Below, piece after piece: positions 1 to 4,680 of a DNA stretch of 6,955 nucleotides. This DNA comes from Acidobacteriota bacterium (GTDB taxonomy: Bacteria > Acidobacteriota > UBA6911 > RPQK01). The notes under the pieces are model-generated. The model saw only the letters and a list, made by a program, of their open reading frames with translations. It made no database searches and was not told the DNA's origin. The stretch is taken from assembly GCA_003819755.1 (NCBI GenBank), contig RPQK01000408.1, positions 1 to 6,955 of the forward strand. The letters are read 5' to 3'. The translations under genes were made by a program, and so were the position numbers. How positions within the stretch are numbered: the first letter of the stretch is position 1; every line of letters starts with the position of its first letter.

Positions 1-1
1 G

Positions 2-46
2 CCCAAGATGGCGAAGCAACAGAAGTCGCACAAAAGCAAACTTTAA
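2..46 (+). CDS. Possible 3' end of an unrecognised gene (partial, runs off the left edge)
   Basis: In frame 2 the first bases read as 14 sense codons followed by TAA at 44-46, giving a lysine-rich tail that ends KSHKSKL. Third codon positions in this frame are mostly G or C, like the confident genes of the window, whereas the other two forward frames are poorer in G/C at that position. A basic C-terminus of this kind is common and identifies no family. The fragment is too short to name and could be chance. Confidence 0.3.
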   Translation, partial: PKMAKQQKSHKSKL

Positions 47-114
47 AAAATCCTGTAAAAATGCCGTTTTGGGGGTGTTCGCCGGAATGAGCTAAATGCT
101 TGAGGCTTCTGAAA

Positions 115-188
115 TACGCCCGGCTGGATTCGAACCAGCGACCTTCGGCTTCGGAGGCCGACGCTCTATCCATCTGAGCTACGGGCGC
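115..188 (-). tRNA. tRNA-Arg (anticodon CCG)
   Basis: The reverse complement folds into a complete 74-nt cloverleaf. The acceptor stem is GCGCCCG paired with CGGGCGT (terminal G-U pair), the D stem is GCTC/GAGC, and the anticodon stem is TCGGC/GCCGA around the loop CTCCGAA. The T stem is GCTGG/CCAGC around TTCGAAT, and the discriminator base is A. The anticodon CCG reads the arginine codon CGG. The bases after the discriminator are TTT, so CCA is not encoded and must be added by a nucleotidyltransferase. The 5' half closely resembles known bacterial tRNA-Arg(CCG). A TAAGAT hexamer at 215-210 on the minus strand is a plausible -10 box, but no good -35 accompanies it. No integrase lies beside the 3' end. 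Confidence 0.97.
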
Positions 189-282
189 ATGCTTGGGATC
201 TGAAGAGATATCTTAACAGAAGCCTTTGTCTGGCGTCGATTCAAAATCCCGCTCTCCGGTCCGTCAGTTGTGATCGGGCCGC

Positions 283-311
283 TTGTCACCGGCGTCCTCC
301 GACCGTACAAT
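283..311 (+). promoter_or_regulatory. Sigma70-type promoter of the lipoprotein gene
   Basis: TTGTCA at 283-288 (5 of 6 to TTGACA) and TACAAT at 306-311 (5 of 6 to TATAAT) are separated by exactly 17 nt. A start near 318 would leave a leader of roughly 22 nt containing the Shine-Dalgarno sequence GGAGGGAG (326-333), 7 nt before the ATG at 341. Both the spacing and the distance to the gene fit a housekeeping promoter. It is the best promoter match I found in the window. Confidence 0.7.
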
Positions 312-340
312 CCCCTGACTTATTTGGAGGGAGACACATA

Positions 341-883
341 ATGACAATGCGCCATCTTCCAACCGCGGTGTTGCTCGCCCTGGGCCTTGGATTCGCAACT
401 TGCGGAGGAAGTTCTTCCAGCACCGAATCCGAAAAAGCTCCTGCTCCCGTGCTCAAACAACAGGAAGAGCCGAAGGTGGTTTCCGCCTGCAGCCTTCTTA
501 CCGCTGAAGAGGCGGCGGCTATTCTCGGTGAACCGGTCGAGAAGCCGAGCGAAAGTGCCACCGGGAGCACGGTCAGCAACTGCAACTGGATGACCGGCTC
601 TTCGACCTCGGTCGGTATCCTCCTCAGGAGGGCGTCAAGCAAGGCGGAGGCGGAGCGTGTGTACCAGCAGGCCCACCAACAGTCGAAGAGCGTTTCAGGA
701 GTCGACCCGGAGGACATTTCCGGGCTGGGCGACAAAGCGTACTGGGCCGGTGGTCACATCAATCAACTCAACGTCTTCAAAGGGAATTACTGGCTGATCA
801 TAATGGCCAACAAGGGGAACGGAGCTGACAGCCTGGCCGCCGCCAAGGCGGTTGCCGGCAAGGCCCTGGCGAAGTTGAGCTGA
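341..883 (+). CDS. Predicted lipoprotein with a DUF3558-like cysteine-containing domain
   Basis: This 180-residue protein begins with a short basic n-region and a hydrophobic stretch (residues 8-19) ending in FAT-C21. That is a plausible but non-canonical lipobox, with Thr at -1 instead of Gly/Ala/Ser. A low-complexity Ser/Pro/Glu linker (22-47) follows, typical of lipoproteins tethered to a membrane. The folded part starts with the pattern ACSLLTAEEAAAILGEPV (49-66) and continues with a CNW motif (81-83). It ends with an amphipathic Ala/Lys helix. C50 and C81 could form a disulfide. The 'CSLLT..E....LG' opening plus a later C-x-W is reminiscent of DUF3558/LpqN-like actinobacterial lipoproteins; this is a resemblance from memory and no function is known. 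The start is supported by a strong Shine-Dalgarno (326-333) and a promoter. An in-frame ATG two codons later is possible but worse spaced. Confidence 0.85.
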   Translation: MTMRHLPTAVLLALGLGFATCGGSSSSTESEKAPAPVLKQQEEPKVVSACSLLTAEEAAAILGEPVEKPSESATGSTVSNCNWMTGSSTSVGILLRRASSKAEAERVYQQAHQQSKSVSGVDPEDISGLGDKAYWAGGHINQLNVFKGNYWLIIMANKGNGADSLAAAKAVAGKALAKLS

Positions 884-968
884 CGACTGAGAAGCCTCTC
901 CGTGTTTGGCCGTCTGCCTGTATTTCCTGAATTCGAAGTTGTAGTATCAGCGGACAGGAGGCGAGCCT

Positions 969-1469
969 ATGTTCCGAACGATAGAGGATTTCGAGGCCAG
1001 TTGGACCGAGGAAAGCGGAGCGACCCTCAAGGTTTTGGCGCAGTTGACGGACGCTTCTTTAGATCAGAGGGTGACGCCCAAAGGCCGGTCTCTGGGCTTC
1101 CTGGCATGGCACCTGGTGCTGACTATGAGCGAAATGTGCAGTAAAGCGGGACTGACCGTCGAGGGCCCGCCGGAGCATGCTCCGGCTCCCGCTACCGCTG
1201 CCGAGATCCGCGATGCCTATGGAAAAGCGGCGTGCTCGCTGGCCGGCCAGGTGAAACGGGATTGGACAGACGCCGGGCTTCGAGATGAGCTGGTCCTGTA
1301 CGGCGAAAAATGGGAACGGCACCGCGTACTTTCTGCGCTGATCCTGCATCAGGCGCATCACCGGGGCCAGATGACTGTTCTGATGCGGCAGGCCGGTCTG
1401 CCGGTCCCGGGGATTTACGGGCCTTCCTACGAAGAATGGGCGGCCTTCGGAATGCCGCCGATGCAATGA
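969..1469 (+). CDS. DinB/YfiT-like putative metal-dependent protein
   Basis: This 166-residue protein has the length and motifs of the DinB/YfiT four-helix-bundle superfamily, whose members bind a divalent metal through three histidines. Some members act as thiol-dependent transferases or hydrolases; most are uncharacterised. The likely ligands are H48 in the FLAWHL segment (44-49) and H127 and H131 of the H-x-x-x-H in HQAHHRGQ (127-134). That block of an N-terminal His and a C-terminal HQxxHRGQ is diagnostic of the family. The tail GIYGPSYEEW (148-157) is also typical. No signal peptide is seen, so it is presumably cytosolic. The ATG is preceded by a perfect AGGAGG at 956-961 with 7 nt spacing. 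It lies 85 nt behind the lipoprotein gene, so co-transcription is possible. The substrate cannot be inferred. Confidence 0.92.
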   Translation: MFRTIEDFEASWTEESGATLKVLAQLTDASLDQRVTPKGRSLGFLAWHLVLTMSEMCSKAGLTVEGPPEHAPAPATAAEIRDAYGKAACSLAGQVKRDWTDAGLRDELVLYGEKWERHRVLSALILHQAHHRGQMTVLMRQAGLPVPGIYGPSYEEWAAFGMPPMQ

Positions 1470-1478
1470 GGGGTGAGA

Positions 1479-1502
1479 GGGTCTCCTGGAAACCGGGGAC
1501 CC
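1479..1502 (+). terminator. Strong hairpin just after the DinB-like gene
   Basis: GGGTCTCC (1479-1486) pairs with GGGGACCC (1495-1502), with one T-G wobble. After a one-base bulge the stem continues with GG/CC around an AAA loop. It begins 10 nt after the stop codon, where a transcription terminator would sit. No T-run follows (only TTGTG), so it is not a canonical intrinsic terminator. It could instead stabilise the 3' end or act together with Rho. Confidence 0.45.
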
Positions 1503-1558
1503 TTGTGAACCGCCTGGCGTCCGGAGGATGCACCCTGAGTTCATCCCGCGAGTTTTGA

Positions 1559-1631
1559 CCGGGAGCCCCGGGGGCGTCCGGTACCCGCGGCGGCGCACAA
1601 TTCGCGCAATGGCCCGATACCGGTGCTCCCG
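1559..1631. other. Long-range inverted repeat in the convergent spacer
   Basis: CCGGGAGC (1559-1566) is perfectly complementary to GCTCCCGG (1624-1631), with a GC-rich 57-nt loop that itself contains CCCCGGGG and two CCGGTA/TACCGG-type segments. It lies between the convergent DinB-like and DUF362 genes, 17 nt beyond the DUF362 stop codon. It may help terminate the leftward transcript, but no T-run accompanies it in either direction and pairing of this size occurs by chance in GC-rich DNA. Confidence 0.25.
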
Positions 1632-1647
1632 GGTTAACACGAAACGC

Positions 1648-2514
1648 TTATAGGAGAAGATCCTGTGCCCAGCCGGCCGTGTTGATCTTGATTTTCTGGA
1701 GATCGCTGACCCCGACATGGTACTGTTTGTCGGCGGCCTCCACACAGAGAGGCGGGGGCGAAAGCAGCCAGGTCTCACCTCTAATGGCGTGTCTTTTTTC
1801 CGTGATGATTTTCAGGCAGACGCGCTCGACCGCCACCGGGTCTTGCCCAGCAACCAGGCCCTTGTAGGGCCACATATACCGAGGATCGGGCTGCGGGCCC
1901 TTGTCACACAAGGGGCGCAAGGCGTCAACGAGGATGAGCTTCGTCTTTCCCTTGACCCGTGGCAGGTTCCAAATCTCGCCCAGCTTGACGTTGTTCTGAT
2001 TGTGATAGGCTTCGGGATTACCGGAGTACATGATGTAATTCTTAAGCACCGTCCCGATCCCGGTCAGCCAGTGGGCCTTCAGACCCGGCAAAGAGATGAG
2101 AGCCGTGCATTGCTCGACCTTTTCCGGTCCGCCTTGCGCGTCCCTCATGTTGTTCTCGGGAATTCCCGCGTCCCGCAGTTGCTCTCGGACCGCGGCCACG
2201 ACCTCCGGGTGCGTGGGATTCAGGTGGGGTGTGGCGACCAGCCCAACGACGTCGGTCGGTTTAAAAAGAGACAGCCAGGCCGACTTGGCCGTCTTTTCGC
2301 CGGTCACGCGCATCACCGTTTCGGCCAGCATCTTGTTCAGGACCCCCGCGTCCACCTTGTAGTCGTCGATCATCGCCTTCTGGTCCCTCAGAACGAGGAC
2401 CGAACTGCTCGTAGCGGCCGCCGACAGGTCCGGGACACCGGTCGCGGCGACGGTGGCTGCGGCAGCGGTACTTCTGAGAAAATCACGTCGGGTAAATACG
2501 GTCGTTTTACTCAT
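1648..2514 (-). CDS. Tat-exported DUF362 domain protein, possibly with a shortened core
   Basis: The 288-residue product opens with a twin-arginine signal, TRRDFLRS (8-15), followed by an Ala-rich hydrophobic stretch to about residue 34. It should therefore be exported folded by the Tat pathway. DUF362 features follow: DVVGLVATPHLNPTHPEVV (88-106), ALISLPGLKAHWLTGIGTVL (138-157) running into KNY (158-160), LILVDALRP (193-201) and VAGQDPVAVE (221-230). Some DUF362 proteins carry ferredoxin clusters, but no CxxCxxC pattern occurs here. The family's function is unknown. As I recall the family, a longer segment sits between the 'GIP..N..' and 'CTAL' blocks; here GIPENNMRDAQGG runs almost directly into CTALI, suggesting an in-frame loss. 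The reading frame stays open upstream, but the start at 2514 is favoured by the Tat signal and by GGGAG at 2526-2522, 7 nt away. It overlaps the upstream DUF6599-like gene by 8 nt (ATGAGTAA), so translation is probably coupled. Confidence 0.9.
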   Translation of the reverse strand: MSKTTVFTRRDFLRSTAAAATVAATGVPDLSAAATSSSVLVLRDQKAMIDDYKVDAGVLNKMLAETVMRVTGEKTAKSAWLSLFKPTDVVGLVATPHLNPTHPEVVAAVREQLRDAGIPENNMRDAQGGPEKVEQCTALISLPGLKAHWLTGIGTVLKNYIMYSGNPEAYHNQNNVKLGEIWNLPRVKGKTKLILVDALRPLCDKGPQPDPRYMWPYKGLVAGQDPVAVERVCLKIITEKRHAIRGETWLLSPPPLCVEAADKQYHVGVSDLQKIKINTAGWAQDLLL

Positions 2515-3547
2515 GGCTCTTCTCCCAGTTCTGTAACTGCTCTGTGGCCGTGTCCAGGCAAAGCCTGGCCGTCGGCTCCGAGGGGAACTCGAAGGCGAGG
2601 ACAAGACTCCTGCCAACCAGCCTGTGGCCTGCCCATCCGTCTTCCACCTTGCGCGTCCCGCCTTTACCGGCCGGCGGCGTGGCTTTCGCGACTTGACCGC
2701 TCCCGGCTTTCGGACTCTTCGTTTCCGGAAAGTAGGCGGCCAGGAAACTCCGGTAAGCAGAAAGGGCGGAGGAATCGGATTCGTATCTGATCTCAAGAAG
2801 TCGCGCTCTTTTTTGCTGACCGCCGGACCCACTCACATACGACGCAATCGCCGCTTCCGTTTTCAGCCCCAGTTTCAATATGTTCTCGTTGCTGAGGAAG
2901 TAGAGGGAATTCAGAACGAGATAGGACCGAAAATAGGAGACGCGGTTCGGTTCGAGTCGGAAGCCCGACAAAGCGGCGGGAAGGGCTTTGAGGAATGCCG
3001 GCTGAGCTGTTTGCCGGCGTCCCCGGCATACGGACTCACCGAGTGCCATCACCGCTTGCCGAGACTGGGGAGTCTCTCTCTCGGCCAAGACACGGGCATA
3101 AATGTCGCCGCTCCACAAGCGGAGCAGTCCGGCGCCGTAAATCCCCTGACCGCTTTCGCCGCGGCCGAAACCGATTGCCTCTCCGTCGCGGTCCAGGGAA
3201 AGCAGGCCGAAGGCGTCGTCTGAGCCCTCCATACGGTAGACCTCAACCAGGATTTGCTCGTCGCCCGCGCCTGCGTAGTTGAAAACATCCAGGTATCGGA
3301 ATCGGTAGCCGAGGTACAACTCCCCGCCCCCATCCATGTAGTCGAAGATAGCCTTTGGCTCGATGCGCCGCGGCCCTTCGACAAGCTTCCACTGGCCCAC
3401 CTGTTTCGGGAGAGTCATCGCCTGTTCTCGCGGAGCGAGACCCGAAGCGGATCCCGCCGCCTGGTCCACATAGACGAAGAGCGTTAGAAACGGGATCAAT
3501 CGGATGATAAAGAGCGCTTCTCGTCTGCCCATCACGCGGGCAATCAT
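2507..3547 (-). CDS. DUF6599-like exported protein of unknown function
   Basis: This 346-residue protein begins with a basic n-region (MGRRE, 6-10) and a hydrophobic core (11-27) that reads as a Sec signal peptide or membrane anchor. The mature part matches my recollection of DUF6599: IFDYMDGGGELYLGYRF (67-83), VEVYRMEGSDDAFGLLS (101-117) and GAGLLRLWSGDIYARVLA (138-155). A second half (190-275) is followed by a Lys/Gly/Pro-rich insert (276-300). No catalytic motif is recognisable. It is the first gene of a two-gene leftward unit and its last codons contain the start of the DUF362 gene, so the two exported products probably work together. The start is uncertain: ATG 3547 has no Shine-Dalgarno, and ATG 3532 (residue 6) would give a tidier signal peptide and lie just behind a possible -10 box. 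Function is unknown. Confidence 0.88.
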   Translation of the reverse strand: MIARVMGRREALFIIRLIPFLTLFVYVDQAAGSASGLAPREQAMTLPKQVGQWKLVEGPRRIEPKAIFDYMDGGGELYLGYRFRYLDVFNYAGAGDEQILVEVYRMEGSDDAFGLLSLDRDGEAIGFGRGESGQGIYGAGLLRLWSGDIYARVLAERETPQSRQAVMALGESVCRGRRQTAQPAFLKALPAALSGFRLEPNRVSYFRSYLVLNSLYFLSNENILKLGLKTEAAIASYVSGSGGQQKRARLLEIRYESDSSALSAYRSFLAAYFPETKSPKAGSGQVAKATPPAGKGGTRKVEDGWAGHRLVGRSLVLAFEFPSEPTARLCLDTATEQLQNWEKSHE

Positions 3548-3575
3548 TATGTCATGGATGGTGGAGAGGCGTCAG
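3546..3575 (-). promoter_or_regulatory. Candidate promoter of the DUF6599-DUF362 pair
   Basis: On the minus strand CTGACG (3575-3570) and CATAAT (3551-3546) are 18 nt apart, matching the sigma70 consensus at 4 and 5 of 6 positions. A transcript starting near 3540 would miss the ATG at 3547 and favour the ATG at 3532 with a very short leader. The match is moderate and the -35 box lies inside the short-repeat tract, so this is only a candidate. Confidence 0.3.
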
Positions 3576-3751
3576 CAGGCAAACGCCGTCCGCCGTCCGC
3601 TCGCCGTCCGCTGACTTTGCTCGCTTTGCTCCGCGTCGCACTGGCTGTGAGCCTTCCGAGCGATGGCTGGGCGCAGTCACACTTTGTGACCGGCAACCTG
3701 TCGTCCCTTGCCCGCTTTTCTGATACAGTTCGGGTTGGGGGGAGTCAATGA
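3554..3751 (+). CDS. Doubtful small ORF with a signal-peptide-like N-terminus
   Basis: A 65-codon ORF fills the divergent spacer and ends with a TGA that overlaps the ATG of the GGDEF gene (ATGA, 3748-3751), the classic arrangement for coupled genes. The product has an Arg/Lys-rich start (KRRPPSARR, 10-18), a hydrophobic run LTLLALLRVALAVSL (20-34) and a possible cleavage site near WAQS, which together look like a Sec signal. Against it, there is no Shine-Dalgarno before the ATG. Codon choice is not clearly coding-like, part of the sequence comes from short GC-rich repeats, and I recognise no homologue. It is listed because of the overlap, but probably is not translated. Confidence 0.17.
   Translation: MDGGEASAGKRRPPSARRPLTLLALLRVALAVSLPSDGWAQSHFVTGNLSSLARFSDTVRVGGSQ
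3571..3631. repeat. Cluster of short direct repeats in the divergent spacer, bounded by an inverted repeat
   Basis: GCCGTCCGC occurs three times (3585-3593, 3592-3600, 3603-3611), the first two overlapping so that the period is 7 nt. CTTTGCTC follows twice with a 9-nt period (3615-3622, 3624-3631). The GCCGTCCGC cluster is enclosed by GTCAGC (3571-3576) and GCTGAC (3610-3615), which are complementary. This is a local low-complexity tract, probably produced by replication slippage, lying where promoters of both divergent units must be. Confidence 0.6.
3676..3690. promoter_or_regulatory. Perfect inverted repeat upstream of the GGDEF gene, possible operator
   Basis: GTCACA-CTT-TGTGAC is a perfect 6+6 dyad with a 3-nt centre, ending 57 nt before the GGDEF start codon. 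A dyad of this size in a divergent spacer is a reasonable binding site for a dimeric regulator. The half-sites resemble those of CRP/FNR proteins (TGTGA) but point in the opposite orientation, so I do not assign it to that family. No regulator gene is present in the window. Confidence 0.35.
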
Positions 3752-4659
3752 AGAACATCGACGAGTTCCATAAGTCCCTTCTCGAGAACCTCCACGACGG
3801 GATTTACTTCACGGATCTCAAACGAAAGATTCTGTTCTGGAATAAAAGCGCCGAGCGCATCACCGGGTTCAATTCGGGGGAAATACTGGGGCGCTGCTGC
3901 GCGGACAACATCCTCTCCCATGTGGACGACAAGGGTAATATGCTCTGCCTGTCCGATTGTCCTCTGACGGAGTCGATGACCCAGGGTAAGCCAGTCGAGA
4001 AGGAACTATTCTTGCATCACAAGAACGGACATCGGGTTCCGGTCCTGGTGCGAGTCTCGCCCGTCCGAGATGACAAGGGTGAGATTGTCGGTGCCGTAGA
4101 AGCTTTCAGCGACAATTCTTCGAAAATGGAGGCGCTGGAGCGGGTAGAAGAACTCCAGAAGATAGCTTTTGTGGACGCCTTGACGGGCGTCGGGACGCGC
4201 CGGTTTGGGGAGGATATGCTCCGAAGCCGGCTGGATGAGTCGCGTCGGTACGGCTGGACTTTCGGGATCCTCTCCGTCGACCTCGATAACCTGAAGCAGA
4301 TTAACGATCTTCACGGACATGAGGCCGGCGACCATGCCCTTGTCCTGGTTGCTCGAACTCTGGTCGCAAATGTCCGTTCTTTCGATTTTGTCGCCCGCTG
4401 GGGGGGCGATGAGTTCTTGGTAATTGTAACGAACCTGAACGCCGAAAACATACTCTCGCTTGCCGACAAGCTGCGCTCTCTGGTTGGGGTGTCGCTGCTG
4501 CCTCCACCTACCGAAATGCGCGTGACCGTCTCGATCGGAGCTACAGTTTGTCACTCCGGGGACACGGTTCGGAGCCTGCTCAAGAGGGCCGACCGGTTGC
4601 TCTACGAAGGCAAGGCTCTTGGGCGAAACCGGGTCTCCACAGATCTGGTTACCGCCTGA
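3748..4659 (+). CDS. PAS-GGDEF diguanylate cyclase
   Basis: This 303-residue cytosolic sensor has an N-terminal PAS domain (about 5-125), a short linker helix (126-142) and a C-terminal GGDEF domain (143-300), which makes cyclic di-GMP from two GTP. The active site is intact: GGDEF at 219-223, the metal-binding D178 in VDLDNLKQIND, and HGHEAGD at 189-195. RSFD (210-213) sits five residues before GGDEF, the exact position of the inhibitory I-site, so product feedback is expected. The usual NRR after DxLTG is TRR here (150-152). The PAS domain holds cysteines C50, C51, C67 and C71 and H58 in the pattern GRCCADNIL...HVDD...LC..DCPL. From memory this resembles a recurrent PAS subtype and might bind a metal or sense redox. 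No membrane segment is seen. The G-rich site GGGGGGAG (3737-3744) precedes the ATG at short spacing. It heads a likely operon with the peptidase gene 21 nt downstream. Confidence 0.95.
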   Translation: MKNIDEFHKSLLENLHDGIYFTDLKRKILFWNKSAERITGFNSGEILGRCCADNILSHVDDKGNMLCLSDCPLTESMTQGKPVEKELFLHHKNGHRVPVLVRVSPVRDDKGEIVGAVEAFSDNSSKMEALERVEELQKIAFVDALTGVGTRRFGEDMLRSRLDESRRYGWTFGILSVDLDNLKQINDLHGHEAGDHALVLVARTLVANVRSFDFVARWGGDEFLVIVTNLNAENILSLADKLRSLVGVSLLPPPTEMRVTVSIGATVCHSGDTVRSLLKRADRLLYEGKALGRNRVSTDLVTA

Positions 4660-4680
4660 ACTGCGTTATTCTGTCCGAAG

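Noticed and set aside
47..114. Intrinsic terminator of the tRNA on the minus strand
   Set aside because: There are T-runs on that strand, but I could not find a stable hairpin just before them.
115..188. tRNA 3' end as an integration site of a mobile element
   Set aside because: There is no integrase and I saw no duplicated tRNA 3' segment in the window.
1059..1778. Minus-strand ORF across the DinB-like gene
   Set aside because: It is antisense to the DinB-like gene, runs through the hairpin region, and is a low-complexity Arg/Pro/Ser sequence without motifs.
1717..2790. Long plus-strand ORF opposite the DUF362 gene
   Set aside because: It is antisense to two genes with clear family motifs and export signals. 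Its product is Arg/Gly/Pro-rich and shows no domain; it is open because of GC-rich codon bias on the other strand.
2515..2832. N-terminal extension of the DUF362 frame
   Set aside because: The frame is open, but this part overlaps the DUF6599-like gene. The Tat signal and Shine-Dalgarno place the start at 2514.
3676..3690. CRP/FNR binding site
   Set aside because: The half-sites are inverted and the spacing (3 nt) differs from TGTGA-N6-TCACA.
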